Positions 50,871 to 63,351 of a stretch of DNA of 64,000 nucleotides are shown piece by piece. This DNA comes from Rotaria socialis. Its lineage: Eukaryota > Rotifera > Eurotatoria > Philodinida > Philodinidae. The DNA lies in NCBI GenBank assembly GCA_905331475.1, contig CAJNYU010000497.1, forward strand, positions 379,440 through 443,439. The letters run 5' to 3'. A program made the position numbers and the translations under genes. The notes beneath the pieces were generated by a model. It saw nothing but the letters and a program-made list of their open reading frames with translations. It was not told the origin of the DNA and did no database searches. Positions within the stretch are counted from its first letter, which is position 1. Every line of letters starts with the position of its first letter.

Positions 50871-53800
50871 ATGCTTTCTTGGCTACGTGATAAAACAACA
50901 ACAACAGCTGATGATAGTATTGCGAGTAATCAGTCATATACTGTTTCTCAATCTCTACCGCAAACAGCATCGTCCACTTCTCATCAAAAACAACATTCGA
51001 ACGGTAGAATACGTTTTTTTAATGATCTTGATCAAAGTGTTATTTTTTAGTACCTATTAATCGATCCATTGTATTTTGTCTAAAAATACGAACGAGAACA
51101 AATAATGAGAAGAAAAAAAGACCATGTATCTTTTGCATCAGTAGTTTTGTCTCATAATATTTTTGCTTTTTTGTCTCGTGCTATGATCCTGAGCATTCTA
51201 TTTTTGTAATATGATCATGTGTAGGACTGCTACTTTTTGCAATCCTCTCTTTTTTGCTCTCCTATAGAAAGTAGATAATTTACTATCTTACTTCCATGAT
51301 TAACATGCTAAATAGATTTAAATATGAATAATTCTTTCTGCAAAGACAATATTATTTAAGCTAATGAATATCCGGTAATCTTTTTCTTTTATTACCGACA
51401 GACAGCTACAAATAGAAAATGCAAATACTAAGAACTAGTAGTAAATTTTATATTTTTGCTCTTTCTTTTAATGTTTTTCTTTCCTGTAGTTATGCGATTT
51501 CATTGGTTCCGTGGTGACTTTGGCAGGTGTTTTTCTCTCGGTTATCGTATTCTTTTGTTTCTTCAGCTAAGAGAATGCTTAAAGCATTCTAATGTACTGA
51601 TGAATAGAAAAGAAAAACCAAAAACACAAAACATTCGATCTTTACTTCGTCTATTTCTTTTCAGATAAAATGGCTGCTGCATCAATGCAACTAGTGGCTA
51701 CCAAATGTCCAACAGACGAGCTTACATTCACGAACTGTGCTATAATTAATGAAAAAGATATAGATACAAAACGTGTCAGGTAATGAAAAAGCATGATGAG
51801 ATTATTATATATATAATAGACAATGATACCTTTTTTTCCTTCTCTATTTAAGACATATTGAATTATCATCGAATGTAACAACTACAAAATATATATTTAC
51901 AATAGAAAAATATGGACCGATGCCACAAGGCAAAATTGGTTTCAATACTCTACAGGTAAAAGTTCTATTTTTGACGCTTCTACCATTCAGAGGCGTGTCT
52001 TTTTTCAGCGCCGATGGGCTGGCATTGAACTTGATCGACCATATCAAATTCGGCCATATGCTTTTGATAAAAATGTTCAATCTATTTCAACAGTAGTACT
52101 TGAAGTGGATTTTTTGAATAAGAAAAAGTATGAATGGTTAACTTTGTTTTTTTTTAATTGCTTTTATTTTTAGTGTAACAACTGACCCATATGATACAGA
52201 TAAAATGGCAACAGAATTTTTACAGCAATACGCCGATCATGCTTTTTCAGTCGGACAATGTGTATGTGATAGATAGTCAAAGATGAAGAAAAATTCAAAA
52301 CTTTCTTTTCTTAGTTACCATTTCAATTTATGGATAAAAAAACTTTAACATTAGCTGTCAAAGAAATTGAAGGTAAGAAAGATTTCAATAAAATTTATTT
52401 TATGTTGGATTGATTTTAGCTTCTGATCTATCTGCGATCGCTCGTGGTCAAAGTTCTAAGGCACGTAAAATATCACTTGGTGTTACACTTCCAAATACAA
52501 TGGTTGTATTTGAACGTGGAGAAGGCTCATCAATCAATTTAGTTGGAAGATCAAAAGGGTATGTTTGATAAATGTAAGGAATATTGAATCAAATGCAGTC
52601 AATGGTTTTTGTTTCAAATAGAAAATCTCAATTTGTTTCAATTATTAATCCAGATTTTGATTTTAAAACGATGGGAATTGGTGGTCTTGATGCAGAATTT
52701 AATGCAATATTTCGACGTGCTTTTGCTTCACGTGTTTTTCCACCTGAAGTTGTTTATCAATTAGGTAGAATTTCTTTTTTTTATTGCATTTAAAGAAAAA
52801 CGATTAGAAGAAAATCAAGTTTTGTTTGATTAGGAATGAAACATTGTCGTGGTATTTTATTATACGGTCCACCTGGTACCGGAAAAACATTAATGGCTCG
52901 GTATAAAATCTTTATTTATGTTTGTATGTTAATTAAGATTATGTTTTAGACAAATTGGTAAAATGTTAAATGCTCGTGAACCAAAAATAGTCAATGGGCC
53001 ACAAATTCTGGACAAATATGTTGGAGAATCAGAAGCAAATGTTCGAAGATTATTTGCTGAAGCCGATGAAGAAGAAAAACGAGTAAGCTAATTAATAATA
53101 TTGACTAACAAATTCATACTATTGGCGTTTATTTTCTAGCTTGGACCTAATAGTGGTTTACATATAATTATATTCGATGAAATTGATGCAATCTGTAAAT
53201 CTCGTGGCTCTGTGGTTCGTAAAAGTTTTTTTTTTCAATATATAGAACACGATTTCCTTTTGAATAGGCAAGTGGTGCTGGTGTTCACGATACAGTTGTC
53301 AATCAGTTATTATCGAAAATCGATGGGGTCGACCAATTAAATAATATTCTTGTTATTGGTATGACAAATCGTCGTGATATGATTGATGAAGCTCTTTTAC
53401 GACCTGGTCGACTTGAAGTACAAATTGAAATCGGTTTGCCAGATCAAGCTGGCCGATTACAAATATTAAACATTCATACAGGACGCTTACGTGAAAATGG
53501 GAAATTAAGTTCTGATGTTGACTTAAAAGAATTCAGTGAATTAACAAGAAATTTCAGTGGAGCAGAAATTGAAGGTTTAGTTCGAGCAGCAATGTCTTTT
53601 GCTATGAATCGACATATTAAAGTAAATTTTCATAAAGAAATCTACGTTTTACGTTAACAATAATTTTCGATTTGATATATTCTATAGGCAGGCAAACATG
53701 TTGAAATTGATCCAAACGCAGCAGATAAATTATTAATTTGCCGAGCTGATTTTATGCATGCTCTTGAAAATGATATTAAACCGGTATTTTTTGATAAGTA

Positions 53801-55116
53801 AAAATATTTCTATGAAATAAATGATGTTTAAAATTATTTAGGCTTTTGGCGTCAGTAAAGACGAATTCGATTCATATATTTCAAATGGTATTATTGTTTG
53901 GGGACAACCTGTTACTGATGTTCTTGAAGAAGGACAATTACGTATACGTCAAACTGTTAAAAGTGAAATGACACCACTTGTATCAATTTTAATAGAAGGT
54001 ATACTTTTGATAAGTCAATATTTAAAAAAATACTAATCAGATAATATGTTGAGCATTGATGGAAAAGAGTCTCATCGAATCAAAGTATAGGCATCCAAGA
54101 AGATGCCATTTTTTAGGTGAAAATTGGTATGGTTTTGACCTGGTAAAAATAAATATAACTGTAAGAGAATATTTGAAATAGAAACTCTTATTTGACATGA
54201 TAAATTCTACACTATAACTATTCGCTATTTTCCCCAAGAGCTTCTCTTTGTAAGGCATGAGTGAAATCATTATTTTTTAATCTCAATCTCTTATTAACCG
54301 AAACCATCTTGTTCATTTCGAAACACACGAGCTATTGAAATAAAACTAAATGAACCATATTGAATACAATTATTTATTTCTTATTTCATTTTAGGACCAC
54401 CAAATAGTGGTAAAACAGCATTAGCTGCTCATATTGCACTTCTATCAAAATTTCCATACTTGAAATTTTGTACTGCACAAACAATGCTTGGTTTTTCAGA
54501 GCTAGCTAAATGTCAACAATTAAAGAAAATTTTTGAAGATGCACATAAATCAACGTTATCATGTAAGTCAAGAGAAGATAGTTTTCAAGTCTCAATTGTA
54601 TTTTTGTTCTGATAGGTGTTGTTGTTGATGAACTTGAAAGTTTACTTGAATATGCACCTGTTGGTCCACGTTATTCGAATAATGTTTTACAAACATTAAA
54701 ATTATTATTGAAACGTCCACCACCAAAAGGTCGTAAATTATTAATTATAGCAACAGCAACACATCGCGACATACTTGAACAACTCGGTTTATTACCATCA
54801 TTTTCGAAAGTAGTTCACTTATCGAATATGAGTAGCGGTAAACATATACTACATGTATTAAATGAGATTGAACATTGTTTTAATGATAACGAAATGAGAA
54901 TTTTAGAAAAAAAATTGCATGATAAAAAGTAAGTTTCTATTTTCTGTTTATTGATTATCATAAAGATATACGACTAATTTTTTTCTTCTCTTATATAGAG
55001 TATGGATTGGTATCAAATCGTTACTTGATCAAATTGAAGTAGCACGTCAGGCAGATGAGAATTCACGTGTTCTACGATTTCTTACACAACTTGAAGAAAT
55101 AGCTGGCATGACTTAA
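50871..55116 (+). CDS. NSF: N-ethylmaleimide-sensitive factor (AAA+ ATPase)
   Basis: Seventeen exons; the sixteen from 51665 are certain: 51665-51779, 51853-51955, 52009-52127, 52174-52261, 52315-52372, 52420-52558, 52622-52764, 52834-52900, 52950-53082, 53140-53214, 53268-53621, 53688-53783, 53842-53998, 54395-54562, 54616-54928, 54999-55116. From the ATG at 51670 the protein has 746 residues, the standard NSF length. The N domain ([15 protein letters not shown]) binds SNAP/SNARE. D1 has Walker A GPPGTGKT, Walker [11 protein letters not shown] and sensor [18 protein letters not shown]2 has GPPNSGKT and [11 protein letters not shown]. It disassembles SNARE complexes after membrane fusion. A further exon, 50871-51003 (starting [12 protein letters not shown]), splices in phase and would add 46 residues; it may be an alternative start. 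Confidence 0.96.
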
Positions 55117-55849
55117 ACAATGAATTACTCTTCATTTTGTTACGTAATCAATTAATTCTATACACTTTAACTAAGAATATTTAATAAAAGAAAAAGATAC
55201 ATGTAAAATTGTATACATTCGACGAGCATGTGTTTTTCCCTTGATTTCTTTTTAACTATCTTGTAATTATCAATATTATTTGTTTCTCTTCTCTTGTTTC
55301 GTGCAACAGCAGCTATGATTTTTGTTTTTATCTACATAATTTATTTTATAATGATGACTTTTATTTACTATGGATATGAATTAGTAATTCTCTATTGTTA
55401 TTTCTTTTTATTTCATCATTGTTAGAAGTATAGACATTGATCCATTGAAAGATTACACTAGTGGATAATGGAAATGCTTTTTGTCAAGTAGATACTCTGT
55501 TTGCATGTGGATTTATGACTGATTTTAGACGATCTAAAAAAAGTACTCTTCCATTACTGTTCGATTATAAGATTCGCTATCATTCCTATATGCAGCAGAG
55601 AGTTACATCTTGTTATTAACACCCGAGATGAAAAATACAAGACTCATTCCTGATTGTTACTCAGAGCATAATCATGCCATTTATTATATTTTATTTTATT
55701 TATGCAATATGTTTTTATCACATTCTGTATTCTATTCATACGCTTTTTAAAAATAATTCTTCTTTGATGTATGTGTATCTCCATAGTTGATTTTATTTAT
55801 TTATGTGCATCTAATTCTTTTCCGTTTTCAAAATCAAGTGAAATAATCA
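55117..55849. other. Intergenic stretch, NSF 3' flank
   Basis: AT-rich spacer with an AATAAA signal at 55183-55188 for NSF. No gene seen. Confidence 0.55.
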
Positions 55850-55885
55850 TCTCTTTTTAGATTATTTTTAATCAAGCAAGAAAAC

Positions 55886-56271
55886 ATGGAAAAATTCAGT
55901 ATAGCTCTCATTCTCTTTACTGTATTTTGGGGTTTCATTGGTATCGGTTTACCTTTTCTTATACCCAAAGGACCCCATCGACGGTAAGACTTTTAACATT
56001 TATCTTCTGCTCTTTGATTTGTATCTTTTTTTTGTATACTAGTCTTATTCAAACTATGCTAATATTAACATCGGCTTGTTGCTGGCTCTTGTATGCTAAG
56101 AAAACATTCACAATATATATATATAGATATTTAACTCTATGTCGTTGTATATTTTTTTCTTATTTTAGTTGGTTATGTTTTTATCTTCATCAATGGAAAC
56201 CATTATTTGGACCTCAACTAACAAGTGCTAATGCTGGTGTATTACGCATACTTTGGGGCACAGATTTTTAA
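55886..56271 (+). CDS. ATP6V0E: V-type proton ATPase subunit e
   Basis: Three exons (55886-55983, 56043-56090, 56169-56271) give 82 residues, matching the usual 81. Two membrane helices are visible: ALILFTVFWGFIGIGLPFLI, followed by the conserved PKGP, and TMLILTSACCWLFWLCFYL. The signature PLFGPQL comes next. This is the small hydrophobic Vo-sector subunit of the proton pump that acidifies vacuoles, endosomes and lysosomes. The middle exon is only 48 nt. An acceptor-like CTCTTTTTAG lies about 25 nt upstream of the start codon. Confidence 0.93.
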
Positions 56272-56707
56272 ATTTAATCTCTCATTCCATATTATCGATC
56301 TGAATATATATATATATCATTCGATGAAGCAATATATTTTTTTGCGTTTATATTCCATATAAATATAAATAAATGTCTTTAGTTAAACCTTTCTTATCAT
56401 ATAATCATTTACCTAAAATAACCAAGATAATGTGGCCACTCTTGTCTTTTTACTTTCATTCTCGCTCTCCACGTGTTTTTGTTGTAGTTTCTCTATATTT
56501 TGTCGTTTAGAGTTTACGTATGTGTAATCGAATGTGTAACTCTTTCTTTTTTTTTGTGTCAGTCAACGATATTTTAGTTCTATTAAAATGTATCTCCCAG
56601 AAAAGCAAAAATAAAAGAATGAATTAATCCATCGATCAAATATAATATTCCAGAAATTTCAGATTTGTAGTTCACTTTTGCCTGACTTACAATAGGAGAT
56701 AGCCAAG
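56272..56707. other. Intergenic stretch, no gene seen
   Basis: Spacer between two small same-strand membrane-protein genes. CTTACAATAG, an acceptor-like sequence, ends 12 nt before the MGST3 start. Confidence 0.5.
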
Positions 56708-57643
56708 ATGTCGAGAACTTTCGGTAGTCCAAAACTTTTAACAATTGTTTTATCACGCGAACATGGCTATGCAGCTGGTGTAGCTTTATCATCATGGGTT
56801 GTCTTGCAATACATGGGTATTAATGTAATGAAAGCCCGTAAACGGTAAGAATTTATATAAATGTTATTATTTCACCAAAAATTGTCACCAGAATAACAAT
56901 TGATTTGCAAGTAAACGTTTTTTTGAAACTATACTGCCCAATTCTACCTCATGCCAATTATCTTCATCAAAGATAACGAATTAAGAAAACCAGTTAAACT
57001 CTTGTAACAATGATTATCGAAAAGAAACACTACGAAATAATCTTTATAATCACAAAATAATATTGTTTTACTTAAATTTATAAAAAAATTAAGTTTAATA
57101 TAATATTTTATACAATTTAATTTCAATCGTTTAGTTAAAATTACATTCTATTAGCGATTTGTCATTGTCGCATGGAAATTTTTTCTATAACTGTTTTTCA
57201 TTTAGATATAATGTTGAATATCCAGCACTATATGCACCCGACACAAATCGTCACGCAAATATATTTAATTGTAAGTTTAGCTATTATTTTATTTCTTATT
57301 AATATTTAACATTAATTTTTTAGGCATTCAACGCGGACATCAAAATACATTGGAAACTTATCCACAATTTCTTCTTATGTTAGGTTTAGGTTCAATTCAA
57401 TATCCACTTATTTCTTCAATTGGGGGTGCTATTTGGTTAATTAGTCGTATAGTCTATTTCCATGTATGAACGTTAATTTCTTTTTGTTCCACAGTTTTAA
57501 TTCTTGACATTTTCTTTTGTATTCTAAAGGGTTATGCAACTGGTCAACCAGAAAAGCGTCAATATAGTGCATTCGGCTACGGTGGATTCTTTACCATGAT
57601 GGGATGTGCCATCAGAACCATTTATAATCTTGTTCGTGCTTAA
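56708..57643 (+). CDS. MGST3: Microsomal glutathione S-transferase 3
   Basis: Four exons (56708-56844, 57206-57270, 57324-57463, 57530-57643) give 151 residues. It is a MAPEG-family membrane enzyme with four helices: GYAAGVALSSWVVLQYMGI, then INVMKARKRYNVEYPALYA, the family signature FNCIQRGHQNTLETYPQFL, LISSIGGAIWLISRIVYFHG, then YATGQPEKR and a last helix. The expected activities are glutathione transferase/peroxidase and leukotriene C4 synthase-type reactions at the ER or mitochondrial outer membrane. All introns carry GT-AG ends. Compared with vertebrate MGST3 the N-terminus has about eight extra residues (MSRTFGSP). Confidence 0.94.
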
Positions 57644-58218
57644 AAGCTTCAACATCATGATCGTCGTAGAAAAAAGTTGACTATGACGTGATTCTGTATT
57701 TTTTCTATTTTACACCAACGAACAACTTTTCAAAACTGAAGTTTTGTCATCCTTTCCTTGTCTGTCTGTAGTTTCATCATTCACCTTGACATATTATTTT
57801 CAAAATTATGCTTTAGAATAAATTGTCTCACCTAAAACTATTTTTCTTTTGCTGTAAAAGACCCCGCCGGATAAGAAACCTTTCTGGAATCGATATCCTT
57901 TTTATATAGTATTGTAGAGCTCGTTGAGATACATCAAATGGTATATAGGAAGTCAAGTTTTCATAACGATTTCGTGTAGTTACAGTCGATATACTATCTA
58001 TACTGGCATAGAGACAGGGACGGTACTAATAGAAAATGTACACTCCTATGATCATCTCTAATGAGTGTATACAGATTTAGTTTTATAATTCAGTTAGATA
58101 TAATTATGAGTGGTGCTCAATTTTTTATAATTGATAGTTTTCATCAATGGTGCTTTGCTACTGAAAAGAGTCATCTTCTATCGATGAAAGACATTAATCC
58201 ACCAAAAATGCACTTTAC
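57644..58218. other. Spacer with one unsupported open frame
   Basis: 3' flank of MGST3, then a plus-strand frame starting MSGAQFFIIDSFHQWCF (ATG at 58106) that runs into the inverted repeat beginning at 58219. No homology recognised; it could be a remnant exon of whatever gene the repeat came from. Confidence 0.35.
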
Positions 58219-58535
58219 TGTTTTCAGTCCTGTGAAGCAGAACAATGCGGTAACAACGCTAAAAACTGTCCGTCATTGAGCTCTACGTATTTGATAGACC
58301 CAGTTATTCTGAGCAGTGGGTGCTTGTTGGTAATCTTAAAACTAGCGCTAAAAAATCGACTATTTTCTCGTATAGAAGCCCTAGTACATAGGCAATATTC
58401 CAGCAATGTGCAGCATAAGTTTTGAAAACGTTGATGCATCTATAATCAGCAAACATTTTCCAACAGTATGACGTCAACAGATCCTTTTGAAGTCGAAAGA
58501 GAAATGTTCACTTTTAGGATCCTGAAGGAGGGCAC
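58219..58535 (-). repeat. Left arm of inverted duplication with ORF remnant
   Basis: Reverse complement of the right arm at 58690-59006, roughly 85% identical by eye. On the minus strand it reads ISLSTSKGSVDVILLENVC, a TGA, then in the same frame MHQRFQNLCCTLLEYCLCTR ... LNDGQFLALLPHCSASQD and a stop. I do not recognise the protein. Confidence 0.7.
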
Positions 58536-58689
58536 GGCATGCGAATTAGAAATAGTAGATCTATAATTTTTGTCCTTTCTTCTGCGAAACTCAATTTCAA
58601 TCAGACATACTACATCAACTGTAGAAACCCTGCAAGAATTTAGCAATGGATCCTCTTTATTTAAAAAAATATATATTTTCCACATTCAG

Positions 58690-59006
58690 GTACTCCCCTC
58701 CAGGGTCCGAAAACTGAACATTTCTCTTTCGACTTCAACAGGATCTGTTGACATCATATTGTTGGAGAATGTTTGCTGATTATACATGCCAAAAAATGTT
58801 CAAAACTTATGCTACACATTGCTGGATTATTGCCGATGTACTGGCACTTATATATTAGAAAATAGTCGATCCTTTAGCACTATTTTCAAGATTATCAACG
58901 AGCCCCTACTGCTCACAACAACTTGGCCTATCAAATACGTAGACCTCAATGACAAACAGTTTTTAGCGTTGATACCGCATCGTTCTACTTCACACGACTG
59001 AAAACA
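58690..59006 (+). repeat. Right arm of inverted duplication with ORF remnant
   Basis: On the plus strand it reads ISLSTSTGSVDIILLENVC, the same in-frame TGA, then MPKNVQNLCYTLLDYCRCTG ... LNDKQFLALIPHRSTSHD and a stop at the equivalent position. Substitutions are spread along the arm, so the duplication is old relative to the neighbouring VWA palindrome. Identity breaks off shortly after the stop codon. Confidence 0.7.
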
Positions 59007-59107
59007 ACCATTCTTTATTGTTAACGGATAAATGAATGAAATGTTTTAAGAGACTTCCAAAAGTCTTCAAATTGTTAGCACCTTTCAAGCAATCGTACAA
59101 ACTATCT

Positions 59108-60984
59108 ACACATTTCCATCGCACTTAGTAATAATTCCTTCGATCACAAAAAAATCCCTATCATCATTGTTCTCTAATGTCTACCATACATTTCAAATTG
59201 TATCTAATGAAAAAGATCGGGAAGCTACTTGGTTAACTAATCAATTAAATGTACATCTTCTTTTGAATGAATATTTTTATTCAATTTACCACTTTTATCA
59301 CACTGTGTATTAACATCAGCATGCATAGTTTTGAATTATTCAAGCTAATAATAATATTTTAACTGTGACTTTGCCATCTATTGCAACTGTGACATTGACT
59401 CAAAACCAGTATCGAACAAAATAACGTACTCAAAGTATTTCTTCCACAGGAAACTATTTTGTCTTGAACAATAAGTATAATGCTATGTTTACTCGAAAAT
59501 CGTAGGATGCGCATTTATCACAAGCAAATAAAATGATTGAATAAAACATGCATTATTATCTTATGCAAGTAGAATTACTGAGGATAAGATTTGATTCAGA
59601 ATTTTGCTGAAAGAGAATCTACCAAGCTGAAAATACGTTTAGCAGAATACTCAATATGAAAAAAAGCAAATGTCAAGATTGAAGACGGTTCATCAAGAAT
59701 CTGTTCAGTGTTGAGATGATCTATCATTATCTAAAGATACTTTTTCTTCATCCAAACGGTCGAACCAACTGTCCACACCACCTAAAAGAATTTTCACGAC
59801 GTACTAAAACAAGAAATGAATACACGTTGTGAGCATTTCGAGTTTTGTCTAACAATGATCACTCACATCACCGAAGCTAAATGGAAAAGACTTGCCTTGA
59901 CAAGCTAAAATCTGTTGTTTTTCTTTCTCGTAATTATCGACAACATCAAGATTTTGAATTTTTCGGTCCCAATCATTAAGATATGACATGCATTCCTGAT
60001 CATCTTAAACAATAGAAAACACACCATGAATGTGAGATATATGAACTGAACTGACAAAGTAGCCGCTTGGGAAAGTCTATCTGGTGTGTTTTATCTATAA
60101 TGGCTAGATAAGTATTTGATAATTAGATATTTACCTGTGCAACAGATAATCGTTGCAGGAACTCGGTCTATTGGTATACGTTCACTTAAGAGAACCTGAT
60201 AAAGTTCTTGAGCATTGGGTGTACCATCTTCAGTGGTCGGTATACCATCGGTAGCTAGAAGAACCAATAATTTTCTTTCTCGAATTCTTTTTTCCTTATC
60301 TTGAAGAACTTGTCTGAACACACGAACGATTGGTGTCATACCTGAAGTTATTTTTATAAAATATATAAATATTCGAGTACAAAATCTTTTAATCGAATAC
60401 CATTGGGAGGTGTGGCAAATATATTAGTCAATTCTTTTGAACTACGCACATTGAGTGCAGGTCTTCTATTCAAAAAATAAACATCAACGCCGTCTGGATC
60501 TAGTGTACTTGCCAAATCTACAACGATTGATACTATTTTCTTCAGTTGTTCCCCTGGTGAACAGAGAAAAACAATAAGAAATTGATTATTTTCTGTTTAT
60601 TACAAATTTATACGATAGAAACTTACAGCGAGTCGTTTCCTCCTGCTGTCGACTAGAGAAATCTTTACAAAATTGACAGAGAAACTTGTTTAACGGTCAA
60701 TTTAGTGTATTCAAGAAATATACTATTTTACCTATTGGATTTTTCATGGAGTCTGAATCGTCACATATGAAAACAATTTCATAACCACGCAGTTGATGAA
60801 GTTTCGTAGCAAAATTTTTATTAACTAAAGAGAAAAAGCAGCTCTCGTACAAGAACTGCTGTTTAAGGATTGTATTGAAAGAAAAACTTACTCGCATAGC
60901 GGTGAGTAAAGTCTTCGTAAGCGGACTTAGAATCCCGAGTCGGTTTATTGTTTGTTGATGCTGGTAAATGAGGATACATTGTTC
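59108..60984. repeat. Left arm of VWA-gene palindrome
   Basis: Reverse complement of 63021-63699, apart from about 1.24 kb absent from the right arm where 41 Ns stand. Two homologous parts are visible: 59108-59413 matches 63699-63393 with no difference I could find, and 60656-60984 matches 63351-63021 with a few substitutions. The inner border coincides with the acceptor AG five bases before the gene's start codon. Confidence 0.85.
59705..60979 (-). CDS. von Willebrand factor A-domain protein, left copy
   Basis: Seven exons (60979-60892, 60824-60732, 60662-60627, 60553-60401, 60341-60135, 60003-59867, 59803-59705) give 270 residues. The VWA fold is recognisable. YEIVFICDDSDSMKNP carries the metal-site DxSxS motif at about 51-55, though the usual Gly is Asp here. 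VVDLASTLDPDGVDVYFLN follows, then PIVRVFRQVLQDKEKRIRER, KLLVLLATDGIPTTEDG (metal-site Asp) and VPATIICCTDDQECMSYL. No signal peptide is seen, so it is probably intracellular. Its specific partner is unknown. The acceptor AG lies five bases before the ATG, so an upstream exon or a spliced leader may precede it. It is one half of an inverted duplicate pair. Confidence 0.82.
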
Positions 60985-63020
60985 CTGGAATAAATTGTGT
61001 GAATTGTTATCACTGTTTTCCTTATACATGAATTTGTTTATGTAATAAATGAAGAAAAAATTCCAAAATTTAATCAATGATGGATTCGTTGTGAATCTGT
61101 TCATTACCGCAAGTCACGAATAAAAACGAAAAGTCGCAGAAAAATGTTAAAAAACTCAATGAACTGTTATTCGTGATAGTATAAAACAGTCGGCAATCGT
61201 AAACTTGAAATGCAACTGCTATCGCAGTCTAAAGTGCAAAAATTTACAATAGCTCTTTTAGTCGATTTTAGGTGTTAATGGTTGTACTACAAAGTCAGTT
61301 GTGTCAAAGATAAAGTAGCATTGTTTTTAACTTGCTGGATATGATATACACTTTCTTTCATTTTAAAGTAATTAAATGTGATAAATCAAACAATCTTTCT
61401 ATTACTTCATTTATTTTTTGATACACCCACTATACATTTTCCCCTTATCAAAGCATCGCCAATATAAAAAATTTGGTTTGCTTCGAATCCACACATGCAT
61501 AATTATATTTATGGGGCCTTTTCGGGTAAATGCACATGGTTATGCTTGAGTTATTCAATATTTCCAGTTTCAGCTTCAATGAGTTAATAAAAAGAATAAA
61601 TTGAGAATACACCAGTGGGCAATTTTCTAGTATAGACATCGATGATATAAATAAAAGTAAATCATCATCTTTCAACATGAACGTTTAGATTTTTGCAAGT
61701 GTAAACAGACAGTCTCATAGAGTGAATATTGGGAAGCAGAGATGATTAATCAAGAGCAAATATATAGATATATGCAGTTTTCACTGTACGGCGATTTATG
61801 AACCATGGCTATCTAACTTATAGATGTACCTAAGAGTCAATTATTTCAAATCTATTAAATAATAATAAAAACGATTAAATAGTGATTGAAAGATAATATC
61901 AGTTTCCGAATGAAGTCAGATCATATTATATAGTTCTTACCTTCTGAAATAGAGCAAATTCAATAGGTGAATCAACCTTTCATATGGTGATCGACGTATT
62001 CTATTTAGCGATTCTTTTCTGTATGTATCTCTTGTTGTTGCGCATGAATCTATCCTTTACTAAATAAGACAAATTATTCATGCTATGCGTATTTTCATCG
62101 AGTCGAGTATAACAAAATAATTACATGTTAAATTGAATATATCCCAATATCAGAAATCGTGGGAGCAATCATGAAAAACTATATTAGGTCAGTTCATGCA
62201 TTCTTCTATTCAATACTCTACGAAATGCTCAAGAAACTAGGTAGTACAATATTTTTGGTCTCCATACGATCAGTTGACTACAGTATAATTAAATGAACTT
62301 GATTAAGAGGAGCCCCGTTTTGTCAATTTATTCCTTGAATCACCCATATCCTATTTTTAGTTGAATATAAGAAATACTAATATCATCATTGAATCACTCA
62401 ACCATAAATATCTTCGCGTGAAAAACAAAGCAATAACAAAGTAGAATACCTGTAGCTAAATATGAGCAAGACGGAGGGACAAAAAAACTTCAAATATGAC
62501 TGATACATTACCTAGAAGAAACCATTCAAGCAAGATAAAAAAAATCAAGGAAAGAAAAGAATAATTCAATTTGTCATACTTGCCCAAAACTAATAGACAA
62601 ACTATATCGTCGTTGGGGTATTGTAAAAAAGACACAGATGTATTTTCCATAAGGAGAAAAAATAACTAGCATAAATTTCTATCAGCTAATAAAACGTTTA
62701 CTGCAAACTAATAAACTTTACGCAGCTCACGCAAAAAAATCTAGAGGATACTGAATACGAAACATGCCTTTAAAGAAGCATTGCTTGAATGCTAAGCAGA
62801 GAATTTAAGATTACTTGTTTTTTCTTCGTGAGTGACACCCGCGTTGATATATTCTATTTCGCATTATAGATTCACAGTTTCAGTAACGAAATTCGCCGGT
62901 CAATACATTGACAAGGTGTAAACAAGAAGGTCACACTTTTCAAAATTTTCGCAATTTTCCATATCTACGAATTAGTTTCTAAAACACAGACACTCATTAA
63001 AATTTACACAGCTACTTTAC
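60985..63020. other. Spacer between palindrome arms, no gene seen
   Basis: About 2 kb of AT-rich single-copy sequence between the two VWA gene copies. The gene copies point away from each other's tails, so their 5' ends face this spacer and both promoters should lie in it. A minus-strand frame near 61448-61678 has no splice or homology support. Confidence 0.5.
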
Positions 63021-63027
63021 AGGAACA

Positions 63028-63351
63028 ATGTATCCTCATTTACAAGGATCAACAAACAATAAACCGACTCGGGATTCTATGTCCGCTTACGAAGACTTTA
63101 CTCACCGCTATGCGAGTAAGTTTTTCTTTCAATACAATCCTTAAACAGCAGTTCTTGTACGAGAGCTGCTTTTTCTCTTTAGTTAATAAAAATTATGCTA
63201 CGAAACTTCATCAACTACGTGGTTATGAAATTGTTTTCATATGTGACGATTCAGGCTCCATGAAAAATCCAATAGGTAAAATAGTATATTTCTTGAATAC
63301 ACTAAATTGATCGTTAAACAAGTTTCTCTGTCAAGTTTGTAAAGATTTCTC
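63028..63351 (+). CDS. VWA-domain protein, right copy, truncated by assembly gap
   Basis: Exons 1 (63028-63115), 2 (63183-63275) and the first seven bases of exon 3 (63345-63351) mirror the left copy before the run of Ns. The metal-site motif here is the consensus DDSGSM. Coding differences from the left copy in exons 1-2 are Pro/Gln, Ala/Gly, Lys/Met, Phe/Tyr and Asp/Gly, plus one silent change. Exons 4-7 are expected inside the gap, and the sequence after the gap corresponds to DNA downstream of the gene. Whether the copy is intact cannot be told. Confidence 0.75.

Noticed and set aside
61448-61678. 76-codon minus-strand frame in the palindrome spacer
   Set aside because: Not duplicated in either arm, no splice context, no recognisable motif.
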